Shown: one piece after another, positions 38,501 to 49,300 of the stretch
Numbering within the stretch: the stretch's first letter is position 1
Layout of the letters: each line of letters begins with the position of its first letter
Assembly: GCA_008360955.1 (NCBI GenBank)
Contig: LUCM01000674.1
Coordinates: 186,001 to 250,000 of the forward strand
Length of the DNA: 64,000 bases
Direction of reading: 5' to 3'
From: Fasciolopsis buskii
Taxonomy: Eukaryota; Platyhelminthes; Trematoda; Plagiorchiida; Fasciolidae
The notes under the pieces: generated by a model
What the model was told of the DNA's origin: nothing
The model's database searches: none
Seen by the model: only the letters and a program-made list of their open reading frames with translations
Program-made: the position numbers and the translations under genes

Positions 38501-41500
38501 TGTGGCATTGAACATTATCACCTGCTGGCTGCATACATTTTGTGAGGGGATCCGTGGACCTCAAAACAGAACTACGGAGGCAACATGAACAACTTTTCTC
38601 CTAACCCCGGTGTTCATCAACAAACGAAAGAAATAACTAAAACCAGTCAGAAGTGAGAAAAATCCTTCTGTCAAACGAAAGGTTATTATAAAAGTTATTA
38701 AAGCTAGCTTGTAAAATGGTATATGCTCTTCAGCCTGAGAACCTGGCATTGGGGGAAGTCAATATGAACCTAAGAAAACTGAAGAAATACACCCAAATAA
38801 CGATCGCACAATTCGTTTCCAAAAAAGAAATAACTGGATAGGTATCTTAAGTACACATGCAAATGCGCGCATGCAAAACGATGTTCAAGAGAGTCTTTTG
38901 AGTATACGCTGCCGCCGACGATGAATCACCGCAATTCACTTTGCACATCCCATTGATACTGGAACGCAATGGGGCGATTGACACGCCCAGGTAATTCGCA
39001 CTCACTGTGATTGATCACAGTCTTCCACGAGTGACAAAAACTAAATTCTGCGTTACGTCAAATCTTGCGAACATTGATCGCTTGGTTTTCTCATTTGGAA
39101 AAATATGCTGCCTAGTTGCCGACAGATATGAAAAAGCTGGATTAAACAGTGGGAATGTGTGCACATGATTTTTAGTTTTCTTATTCATTACTTTTACCTC
39201 ACTAAAGAATGACGAAGCATAGACAACAAACTCTCGTGAATTGAAGCCCTCAACTTAAGACCTACAATATTACCAAAACGTATGTTGAAATAAATAACAC
39301 TATTTTTCTCTCTTCTGTTGCTGCATAAATATAGCACAACAAAAGGAAGCATAAATTCCACGTTTCTGGCATTCTGTCTCGTATAACAGTTTTCCACAAG
39401 TTTTGTAAAGAGATTCACGGGTTTGACAAATTGTGCCAAACGTCAACAGAACAAGATTCAAAAAGAACATAAAGTGAATAAAGGGAAATCTGAAATGTGT
39501 ATAGCTCCATGGCTCAATATTTTCTCAAAGACATGAAACTGGAAAAACGTCACACCTGAACTGATGTCCAATACTTGTCTCAAACCCAGCTAGGCTTCTA
39601 CTCCCTCCACTAAGTTTTCTCATTCTTCTACAGAAGTCCCAACGTTATTTCGAAATTATGTCAGTTGATCAGAGTTGAGCCAGAACTACTCGGAAGTATG
39701 TTCAGACTGACTTATTTAGACCCTATTCACCTACACTTAACAGCCGTACATTCGGCATGGGCACTATGGCATTTGCGCAATGTAAAGTACACTGATTTCA
39801 TGTGCAGTGGCCAAACATCTGCCAGTAGATGTACTTTTATCTGCTGTCGAAAAAAGACAGACGAGTTCTTTCTCATTTCCTTATTCCTCTGACTTAATCC
39901 TGACTAGTGCGGAAAATGATATGGTTGCTTTTAATCGGTAAAGTGTACTTGTTACAAATATTAACCAATGCAGCAGTAGCATCTAGGAAATAAACACCAC
40001 GCGATCAATTAGATATTACTGCGATCAGGCTTAGTGAATTTTTGTTTGGTAGTATCTACAAAACAAGGTTTTTATTAATTCTTGCCGAACGACGCTGTCT
40101 CTCGGGCAGTCTTTTTGATCTTTATTTCGAACACTTTCCCGTTCCTCAGTGAACGCGGTACGAAAATCAGGCCACTGTCAGTCATTCCGCGAACTAAGAT
40201 TGTTTTCGTGTTTGTCCTCTGGGTTCCAGTCTATTTACCTGAACCAAAAATGGGCTTGTCGGTCAGTTCAGTTTCCAGGCCTAATCCGTCGACCCTGCCG
40301 AAGATTCCACGAACCGAAGCAAAGCGGCCGTGCAATTACGGAGAAAATGCTTTTCCCACCAAATTCAAATACTATTACCTGACAGCGTATCCATTCCCAT
40401 AACTAACAAACTTGTTTTCCTCAAGGACCCGTTATTTATTCTTATCTCCTCAAGACTAACAATGAAGGCACCCAATGCACCACCTGAAGAATACCTTATG
40501 TATGCCAATTATTTTGTGTTGTGTCAGTTTATATCCAGTCATACGGGATTTCAAATTTCATATAACTTCTGTAACGTGCCTAGCTTTTCATTCACTACGC
40601 GCTCACATGTTTGCAGACTGTTCTCACAGTCATTTGTCCGGACAACTATTGATTTGTATTCGGTTAACTTTACGCTGTATTGTCTCACTGGGGTTGAGGG
40701 CCATTTAGAAAAATGCGAACTTGATGACAATGAATCTCCTTCTCTACAAAGTGAGTAGAATGAGCTTCTGTTGTTCTCGTTCTCTTCATGTTGACAGGCG
40801 GTCGGCTAGTGAGGTTTTCATCAGTCTCTGGAGCCAATTAGTGGCTAAAAAGTCCCCGACTCACACGGATAGCAATAGTAGGTTTCAAAGTTTAATAAAA
40901 AGCTTGTCCTGTGTTTCATTTCAGATCTACGGACTAAAATAGTTCGGTGCCAGTCAAGTTGGTACTCATTTTACTTATTATGTTTCCCCTTCTTACTTTG
41001 TTTTTCATTAGAGGTCATCTAAGATCTGGTTAAGGGGTATTTCTGCTCTCCTTATCGTGAAATAGACGCAGTTATTCTGAGTGCATTTTGTTCACGTAGA
41101 TTCTGACGTTAAAACGAATGAGGATATACATCCCGGTAGGCGAAAATTTGTTACAAAGTCCCTACTTGTTCCAATCATCTCGTCCTCCACGTACTATATA
41201 CTCATCACCTGCATCTGTCTATTCTGGATTCCTCTCAGGAATTTCGAAGTGTCTTATAAACCTTGTGTTCTTGTTAACAAAAAAAGTTGCTGAAAAAATT
41301 CTCCCTTTATTCTCATATCTAAATTAAATTTTCTGATTCCAACTGGTTTTAGTTGGGGGTTCTCCGATTTCTTTTTCTAGGTTACAAATATAGTTTCTAA
41401 CTTAGAATCGACCAAAACACACAAGGATACCAGAAAAAACTGTATTGGATTTGAGTGTTGTTCGAACAGTCTTTATAAATGCATCAATAAAGTGCTTCGG

Positions 41501-41643
41501 TTGATTCTTGAAAACACTTCCATTCAAATGAGACATCTGTCTGCGCTGTTTCTTTAAAGATACATAATGAACTGGAGTGAAAACTGGAATATCAAGAGAA
41601 AATATCCAAAGCCAATTAGCAAAACAAAGTTTCGCCAACTTGC
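35503..41643 (-). other. Introns flanking the short exon at 39274-39320
   Basis: About 6 kb. Plus-strand open frames at 40.0-41.3 kb, the longest 142 codons, overlap each other in several frames and have no recognisable domain; I treat them as chance. Confidence 0.45.
39274..39320 (-). CDS. Candidate short exon (47 nt): strand of an FN3-like domain
   Basis: A 47-nt exon, phase 2 to 1, with a TATTTATGCAG acceptor and a TTTTG|GTAATA donor. It encodes NRREKNSVIYFNIRF, compatible with an FN3 C strand. Entry and exit phases fit the exons on either side. Confidence 0.4.
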
Positions 41644-41766
41644 TGAAGTTTTGGCCCTTCATAATCAAAATCCGTGCCAACTGAATAGTTATACTGAATC
41701 ATTCTCGGCGGCTTAACTTCCAACGAACAATTATCAATCTTGTCAACTGTTCTGTCCTTCATGTTT
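41644..41766 (-). CDS. Exon: C-terminal half of the same FN3 domain
   Basis: A 123-nt exon, phase 2 to 2, encoding about 41 residues: a Cys-containing E strand (CSLEVKPP), the Tyr-rich F strand (IQYNYSVGTDF) and the F-G turn. The start after ACACCAG was chosen because it alone matches the phase-2 exit of the preceding exon; the open frame extends further upstream, to about 41848. The 3' end uses a proposed GC-AG donor (CA|GCAAGT at 41638-41643), a recognised minor class. A plain GTTGGC donor 5 bp downstream of that point is the alternative. Confidence 0.6.
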
Positions 41767-41924
41767 CTGGTGTTATTCATTAAAACATTTGAAAACTCTA
41801 TATAATAATGAAACTCCAGTGTCAATTTTGATTTTGTCGTTGATGACCCTCAGAGAAAGCAACAACAACAGATAACGGCACCACCTGAAATAGTTCACCT
41901 CAACCAGGCAAAGATTAAACTCAC

Positions 41925-42045
41925 TTTATCCAATGTAATTTCATGGGGGTTGTTTTCTTTTGCGGATTATCCCATACTACTGTGAAATTGTTCTTTCCAA
42001 TCCGAATTGGCCGTAGTTTAGTTGGCGTGGTTTGTGGATCCCCAT
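41925..42045 (-). CDS. Exon: N-terminal half of an FN3 domain
   Basis: A 121-nt exon, phase 1 to 2, with a TTTTCTCTTAG acceptor and an AAA|GTGAGT donor. It encodes about 40 residues with a textbook FN3 start: TPTKLRPIRIGKNNFTVVWD, then NP...PMKLHWI as the C strand. The FTVVW motif supplies the buried B-strand Trp of the fold. This is one of the clearest single-copy FN3 halves in the window. Confidence 0.72.
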
Positions 42046-42417
42046 CTAAGAGAAAATACGGAAAAAAATTCCAGAAAGTTATTGAACTGGAACTTTTCAA
42101 AACCCTGCATACGTGGTGAACAACATTTTGACGAGGATATTGAAAACCACTATATTTCATAAAAACAACAGGAACCATAACAGTATACTGCTTACTGGAT
42201 CCTGGTTCAAGCAAACTGCAGTTTTGCAAATTACCACTCCCTTAGGTATGTGTAAATTATCTTCACATCGGTGCACCCAACGTGATCTACGCCCTCTGTA
42301 AAATTGACTCCAGGTACATCATAATGACTTGATTTGTTTACTCCAATCACTTTTACGATTGGTCCTAAAAGGCTTAGCCTCTCAGATAACGTCTTTTGAA
42401 TATGCCCTACTCACTAC

Positions 42418-42604
42418 CTTCTCCAGACGAAGACACTTTCACCATAGTATGAGGCCGACCATGAGTTCCCGGGCCTATCCACACGGTTGATCGGCGATTG
42501 GCAATCAGGGTAGAGGAAACCCTACTTTCAACAAACCAAACGCAGTTTAAGAGAAGAATGATAAAGTTCTCATGGTACCTGTGGTCGATCAGCCAACTGG
42601 TCAT
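42418..42604 (-). CDS. Exon: C-terminal part of an FN3-like domain
   Basis: A 187-nt exon, phase 0 to 1, with a strong GATATTTCAG acceptor and a GAAG|GTAGTG donor. It encodes 62 residues. The end, STVWIGPGTHGRPHTMVKV, reads as the F strand, F-G loop and G strand of an FN3 domain. The phase-1 exit matches the phase-1 entry of the next exon, as expected at an FN3 module boundary. Confidence 0.6.
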
Positions 42605-44956
42605 CTGAAATATCCAGCCCAACCCGAAGGGCGTATTGTCTAAATTATCAGTTTCCAGCGAATTATGCACCATAAATTTCATACGTCATGCCTCAGATAG
42701 CCAAAGAACTCGCTCGGATTACTCTGAGGAAACCACCGTCCTTTGATCCAGGCAACCTGTTCGCATGACTTCTAAACTCTCCTGGAAGAATTGTTGAGAA
42801 TGTAGCACATACAACGAATCTGCCTGGGTTATAAATCACAAGAAATGGCAACAAATTATGAAGAAGCACGGAGACTTTATTTTTCTCTATGCTTCTCTGA
42901 GTTGATCCACTTTGTCAGCTTCACCTTTACCATGTTTAACCGACACATCTTTTAGACCAAAACGAACAATTTAGTCATATGTGCACATATACCCATATGT
43001 ATATATATATATATATATATATTCGTTCAAAGAAAGTTAGCACCTTTGGAAAATTCTAGTTGTTTGAAATCTTTGGATGAATTAGCGTTCTATGTCAGAT
43101 CGATCACTTTCTAAACGAATATGATTGTTTCGCACCGTTTAGTTACAGTTATTGTTGCGAAAGGAGTAGGGGATTTCACTCACTACCGATCTACTTCATC
43201 GTCCATTCATTTTAACAAGTCGCACATGGTGACGATTCGCACGCAAAATCTCAAAACTCCATAAATAACTTCATAAGAATTTGCGACAGTATTGATGAAC
43301 CTATAGAGATTCAAGTCACAATTATGCTTATCTGTCGAATAAATTACGTTTTGAACAACTTGTTGCGATTGACGAATCGATTTGCGGATTATATCTACTT
43401 TCATTTGGGTGCTGACCCAATTGTGAAGCAAGTGGAAAAACAAGACCGTTTGTGCACATGTAACACGGACCAGTGGCCGAATACATGGTGGGCTATGACC
43501 GATCATCAATTTTTCATCACGTTGAGCACCGGCTTTGTACGCAGAACACGTTAGCCTGTCCTAAATATTTGACAGTTCTTGATATATATCACTTGTCAAG
43601 CTGTCTAACAGTTATTTGACAGTCCTGAATGAGGACTGTGTGGAATTCGGAAAATATAAGACTGACTTTATTATGAGAGATTATTACAGCTTTATTTTAT
43701 TGCCAAAACAATTTCTAGAAGTAAAGAATAAAAATACTGAAGAACTGGCAGCGGGGAATGGAAATGACCCCGTGAGACTGACTGCTACATATTAGAAGCG
43801 GAATATTCTGACTGTCGACACAGTAGTAGACGGCAATTCCCTATCTTTCAGCTCGTTATCAAACCTGGCCCATCGTAATCTGATGTAGTTCTGCGCCACT
43901 CTAAGTTTTAAGGTAATGGTGGCCGATTCCCTTCCTATCTGCGCAACGGATTCCAATGGCTTTAGTGCATGTTCCTTTCGCTACATCCACGTGTAAAACA
44001 TATCAAAATAATAACTAAGTAATTAAACTTCTCCGGTTATATCATCAAAAATAACTGCCACATTTGCATTTATCAAACCAACTTCCTAAATGAAGAGCTA
44101 ATTTCTTATCTGTCTGTATGTACTAGGTGTAGGAGTTATCGTGAGAATGCATTGGTGTTATTTATTAGATTCTGAATAATTTTATCATTGCAGAATTTCA
44201 GTCAGCTTGTTGCGCCCCAGGTATGCAATGCCAAGTTTTTCAGCCTCACTGTTCGCCGCAGATTGACCTATTCTACACCGGTAATTCCTGACGGCCTGGA
44301 ACACAACTCTAAAGCAGCATAGACTTACTTAGTAGTCTTTGGTATTGGTTTAACTCGCCAAAATGATATCAGTTAATCTATTGAGACTCGATCGCTGATA
44401 ATCCGTAATTCAATCCAGTACCCGAGATACCCTTTACAATATGATTTATATTTATCCTATTTCCATCCATATACCCTTCGTGGTGCATGAGACTTTCATT
44501 TCAAATCTGCTTCTTAGCTTTCATACAAGTACCGTACGTGTTACCGTTGTTAACCGGATTAGTGTCATGTGGAAATTACAGGATGAAAACACTGAAAATG
44601 TTTTCATAAGTGATCTGTCATGCTAGGCCAAATGTTATGGGTGGTTCCACCAACTGTAAAGTCAACCAACACACCCAAAAGTTTAAGTCACAAGCAAACG
44701 TGACACAAAGGCATAAGATGCTCAACTGTCAGAAAATGATTCCATCATTATGTGACTATCAATAAATGATGAATAAGGGCTCATTTACTTCTAAACAAGT
44801 GGGCGACGACTTCTGTCGAACCATGCATCGAAACCGTGGTAAATATTTTATGAAAATCGATGGAGCATATGTACATTGGGGCAATAAAAAGCACCCTTAG
44901 AGAGAAGCACTTCAGTCATGTTGTTGTAACCTTGCCAGTGGAAATAGTTCACTTAC
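42605..44956 (-). other. Intron with a microsatellite and one doubtful coding stretch
   Basis: Contains the TA run at 43 kb. The minus-strand frame at 43207-43509 has an FN3-like piece (NSYEVIYGVLRF), but its phases do not fit the chain, so it is not called an exon. Confidence 0.4.
42994..43022. repeat. AT microsatellite
   Basis: An uninterrupted TA run of about 25 bp after ATATGTA, intronic. Confidence 0.9.
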
Positions 44957-44997
44957 AGATACCAGCCTCATGCTCGTCTGATTAGAACAAACTGCGT
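44957..44997 (-). CDS. Candidate micro-exon (41 nt): A-B strands of an FN3-like domain
   Basis: A 41-nt exon, phase 1 to 0, with a CACATTTCAG acceptor and a TCT|GTAAGT donor, both good. It encodes AVCSNQTSMRLVS, plausible as the A and B strands of the next FN3 domain, and connects in phase to the exon at 42418-42604. Confidence 0.33.
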
Positions 44998-45100
44998 CTG
45001 AAATGTGACAGTACGGTTATGCTCTAAAACTACAGTATTATGTTCTTCACTATTCATCTAAAGATATTGATCATACATAGTCCATAGGGACAAAGACCAC

Positions 45101-45159
45101 CCTCATGGGTAGTTGAGTAAATGCTAACCTCTAAGTGATCTAATGTTTTTCTTAGTTTA
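45101..45159 (-). CDS. Candidate short exon (59 nt): F-G region of an FN3-like domain
   Basis: A 59-nt exon, phase 2 to 1, after a TATGCAG acceptor, with a weak GTGGTC donor. It encodes a stretch ending SIYSTTHEG, like an FN3 G strand, and repairs the phase between its neighbours. The intron before it would be only 26 bp (45160-45185), which is very short, so this is tentative. Confidence 0.23.
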
Positions 45160-45185
45160 CTGCATATAACAACTTTTCATCTCAC

Positions 45186-45238
45186 TTAACGGCGATTGAA
45201 TAATCCAGTTCATTTTTGTCCACCCGGTCTTTTTCCAC
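45186..45238 (-). CDS. Candidate short exon (53 nt): F strand of an FN3-like domain
   Basis: A 53-nt exon, phase 0 to 2, starting after GAGCAG and ending at a GTGAGA donor. It encodes VEKDRVDKNELDYSIAV, in which LDYSIAV matches the Tyr-containing F strand of FN3 domains (compare LYKYQIVAV in the amplified exon). It fits directly after the exon at 45503-45622 in both phase and domain position. Confidence 0.35.
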
Positions 45239-45502
45239 CTGCTCGTCCAAGTAGGAATAAAACATCATGTTATTTGGTTGTCTTAGTGACACAATAGATT
45301 ACGGTACTGGTAAAAGTTCATCATACAAAGTTAATATTAATCCAATCATCTTCCTGGGTAGACGCAGCACTGCGGTGTTTAATTTCCAACGTACCACTAC
45401 TGGGTTATGGATTTCAAATGGAATGACTCGTCAGCAGGGCTCTTATTGTGACATGCTTGAGTCAATACTGGGATAGTTCATCTAGTGGACAACTTAGTTT
45501 AC

Positions 45503-45622
45503 CTGGTTGAACTCCAAATGTTTAACCCCACCTTTGACTGTAGGTGTAAACTCCCCAATCTGTTTCACGCCATACATTTTCATGTAGTTAGTAATATAAG
45601 GGAGAATGCGCCATAAATGTTG
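45503..45622 (-). CDS. Exon: B to E strand region of an FN3-like domain
   Basis: A 120-nt exon, phase 0 to 0, 40 residues, ending at CAG|GTAAAC. It has the FN3 hallmark of a Trp (HLWRILP) followed by a C strand ITNYMKMYGV and a D/E region ending HLEFNQ. The acceptor (AAGTAG) follows an unusually purine-rich stretch, which is odd for a splice site. Immediately upstream in another frame lies a second FN3-looking stretch (see rejected items), so the exon start is uncertain. Confidence 0.5.
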
Positions 45623-46338
45623 CTACTTGTTCTTTACTTTTTCTTTGTAGTTTTCTCATCAACGATGAAAGCCACTTTGTTTTCAGGGATGAAGTAATAG
45701 CCAGCTGAGGACTGCCAAGTGGAAAATCGATTACCGGTCTGATGATTCGAAACGCCAAACCTGATAACCTCTTATTTCGCCAGTTACAAATATAATGTTG
45801 TTTTTTAACTTTTTGTCTTGGTGAAGATAACCGCAGGATTTCAGACTTTGAGGTTTGGAACAATTCCCGATAAAAAGTAGTCGAAAATGGTAGGCGTGGA
45901 GTTGGTCTACCACTCATGTTCTCATTTCGGAAGATAGATAAGGTCTCACTGAAATATTGGTTGCCTTGAATATTCTAGATTAAATCATTTAACAATTTCT
46001 TGCGCTGTCAGTTTCATGCTACCTCCCACGTATTTCATACTAGGATTGCCATTACCTCCGTAGGAAGCGTATTGCACTCTGGACCTTTCATTCTGTCTCA
46101 GATCCGAGGTAAACAAATTTTACGAAGAAGCGTACAGGTTGTTCGGTCTCAAAAATTTATAACACAGGAGCATGCGTTTTCTAAACACATTCGTAAATAC
46201 TGTACATGTGCTAAAGTTACTGAAACATACGGGCGAATGTGACCTTACTCCTTGAATAAACGACCCGTGATAAAATGAGGGGCTGCTCCATCGTCATATC
46301 ATCATGCACAGGTGAATCTTCCATGAAGAAAGGCTTAC

Positions 46339-46370
46339 TTCAACATCAGTGTCGACAGCATCAAGGACAA
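46339..46370 (-). CDS. Candidate micro-exon (32 nt): A strand of an FN3-like domain
   Basis: A 32-nt exon, phase 1 to 0, flanked by a pyrimidine-rich TTTGCTATAG acceptor and a GAA|GTAAGC donor. It encodes VLDAVDTDVE. Joined to the next exon it gives a V-x-D-x-V...L-W pattern matching the start of the FN3 half in the repeated 171-nt exon (V-E-N-V...L-L-K-W). The fit of phase and sequence is the evidence; a 32-nt match can arise by chance. Confidence 0.33.
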
Positions 46371-49300
46371 CTATAGCAAATAAGGATACTTAGCTCGTGA
46401 ATAATAGTGACCGTAAAATGCCTTCGCAGTTTTTCACTTGTCAATAAAATCACTTTGCAGCTATTACTTAATGGGAATTGTCTTTTTAGTAAATGGGGCC
46501 ATTATTATTTTCCTCCTTAGATTGGATTTATTTGACTGCCACCAGATTTATTCTGTTTGCAGAATGATTTACTATTCTGAATGATATTGAACATTGGACT
46601 CGATCTCTGCCCAAATTGGTTATTTTCAAAAGCTCTCGAGCAGTGAGTCTGACATTTAGATCCCAGACTTTCCGTGTCCAATCTGGTTAATGTAAAGCAA
46701 GAATAATAATCTATCAAAGAAATCAATCGCATTTTGGTAGTTGAAAGCGACTGTAGGAAAACGGCCCATTGGTATTATGCCATCTTATGCCAATGAGCAG
46801 CAGACAGTTGCAAAACAGTCAAGCTGGCATACTAACTTTAGTTGCTTAGTCGGGACACCGTGGGTTCGTTAACCAACCGATGAATCTAATCAGCCGACCA
46901 GAAAGCTTCTCGGTATTTTTCTCGTTTTTTTATGATAAGCTGCCTGTCCATGAGGTATGACAAACTGCTTCATAAGCTTATATTATTGGTCATCATCAAC
47001 ACTTCAACATTATATTATACCTGCCAAGTCCCGGTTTTCAAACTGTGATTCAAGTACTTTAATCAAGACGTTATCCAGAATCACTGCCAAGGGCCAGCTT
47101 TACATCGGCATTCGTCTTTCCATTTTTTCTGCACAATATCGACCTCTGGTGGCAATAACACTAATTCAGACTTCTTTACCTGTTAAAAAAGTGGAATGTT
47201 CAGTACTCTACCTCTTATTATTACCTGTGATATTTTTAGTTAAGAATAAAAAATAAGCTGCATTATGAACCAGCAGTGCACCTGGCAAATTTGTAAAAAA
47301 TGACCTTTCGCAAATAAAATATGAATTTCCTTGAAACGAGCGGCAGAGTCACATTTGAGAACACTGCTTATTTAAGCAAACTATCGGTTTCCTACAGTAT
47401 GTATCTCAACTGATAACACTATCGCGCACTTTTGCAGGTGAAACTCATGGGGTCATGAAATTCTAGGATCGTCCTTATGCTTTGTTTTCTTTCGTGCGTA
47501 TTGATGGAAACGGTTATAGACTAAACAGTCATGGCCTTTAGTTTTCAATTTATTGTTGACTTCTTTAGCGGTGATTACCCTCGACAAAGAACATTTTAGG
47601 TAAATTATGGAACAATTTAAGGAAACTTGAAAAGAGTTTTGCAATTATTTGTGCGGGCTTCATGACTACCAACTTTATGCAACAAGGTAGTTTTGCAGTC
47701 TGTGTCTGAATGGTGAAACACCGAACGAAGTCGTTCACTTGTTATCAGTTTGTCTACGTTGGTGCTCATGCTCCGTTCTTTTTCTGAAACAATTACCTAG
47801 AGGAAACAGTTGAGCAAATGAACAGAGGTGAGTCCCTTATAATTCTTCCCCGAAGGACCATGAATCCGAAGATCCAGCTAGAAAGGTTTACTAATGCTAT
47901 CACCGGCAATTTGAAGCCGTCACCATCACGTTTTTGATAGTGCGAATCATGTACTGACCGAAGAAAGGAGAAAGAATGCAGACAAAATATTAGAGGATGT
48001 CAAACTGTAAACCTTTTAGCATTCGAAACCCTTAAGAAAGACCCGAACAGAATCAAGTTCATCTGGTAACCGTGACATATTACACCTAATGAAATGTCAG
48101 AAAGCTTATCCAAATTAAAGCGGACTTCCAGCCGCAAATATCCGTCAAGCAGTAATGCTTTAAATGTAGGACAAAAATTGGCATCTTAGAATTCCTAGTC
48201 AACTCCAGCAGCCAGTACCCAAAATTGGCAGAAGAATACTGAGTAGATAACAGGGAATAAGTTATTCAATGACATTTTTCTATATTAGGAAATTATCCAT
48301 TTTTTTCTGCAATGTCAAAGTCATTAGCGTATCACGCAGAAATTTTACAGTATACTGTGCACCTAAGACCGAACTAATCTAACCCTTTTTGGTCGCACGG
48401 CATATCGGTTTTCGATGATTCAGTTGTCCCTTGTTGCACATCAGTCGCATAAAATTTGTTATTGGAATAGTGGCAACTAACTGGCCAACAGTTTCGCCTA
48501 TTTCGTTTTCGGATAAGGCCCGTTGGGTCAATATTTACATAATGAGCAACAAGTTCGACCCTCATGTAGGGGAACTGAAGATCCCTCGCAGCTTGTCATT
48601 CAAGACTACTTAGGTTCAATGATCAGCGAATGACAAACATGCAAAGCTTATCTAATCGTAAGAAAAGCGACAGGCCACGTGCCACTTGTTCAAATGTGTA
48701 AATAGCCTCACATATACTTATCTCTTCCCGTATATGTTTGTTGGCCTATCATGTTGCCATCGCGAAATCGATGTCTAGTTTGAAAGAGAACATTAACAAT
48801 CCCTTCAAAGAATACACTTTGAACTGTTTCGTCTAGCTTTGCTACCAAACAACTGACATTGAGCTGTTGCTTAAAATCTCAGGCATTCATAGGAGTAAAT
48901 TTTAACTTAACCAAGTATAATTGGAAGTCTACCCATATCCGAAGACTAAAATGACTGTCAGCAACCAAAACCACTTTGTAGATAAGGAGAATATTGCTTA
49001 AAGTGTGATTTCCATTGCCGGTATTCTGGCTTGATCGTCTATAAAATTCCGTGGATTAGTAGTGATCAGCAGCTGAGCAACTGTGAACACATTTGTTTCT
49101 TGGAGCTTCTCACAATTTGAACCATTCTCAGAACCTATCAGAGTTCCATTATTGTCATTGATTTAGTTACCAAATGTGATATAACAGTAAATTGTATGTA
49201 GGTAAGTTTTGTTATGAATAGTTTACAGCTGTCTAAGGAACAAACCCTTGGAATTTCCATTCCACACTGACTATTTCAGAAGAAAGCATACTAAGTTACA

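Noticed and set aside
39665..41327. Series of plus-strand frames of 70-142 codons
   Set aside because: They overlap in different frames, lack known motifs and lie in a region where FN3 exons run on the other strand; consistent with chance.
43207..43509. 100-codon minus-strand frame with a Tyr-rich beta-strand-like segment
   Set aside because: No splice sites give phases that fit between 44957 and 42604, and those two already join in phase 0.
45623..45790. FN3-looking minus-strand stretch (AGYYFIPENKVAFIVDE) just upstream of the exon at 45503-45622
   Set aside because: It ends in a stop in its own frame, and joining it to the next exon would need a 15-bp intron or two frame changes. A broken exon or a sequencing error cannot be excluded.
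47125..47190. Minus-strand stretch after a CTTTTTTAACAG acceptor, open with a GTAAAG donor
   Set aside because: Good sites but no recognisable FN3 residue pattern, and it is not needed for phase continuity.
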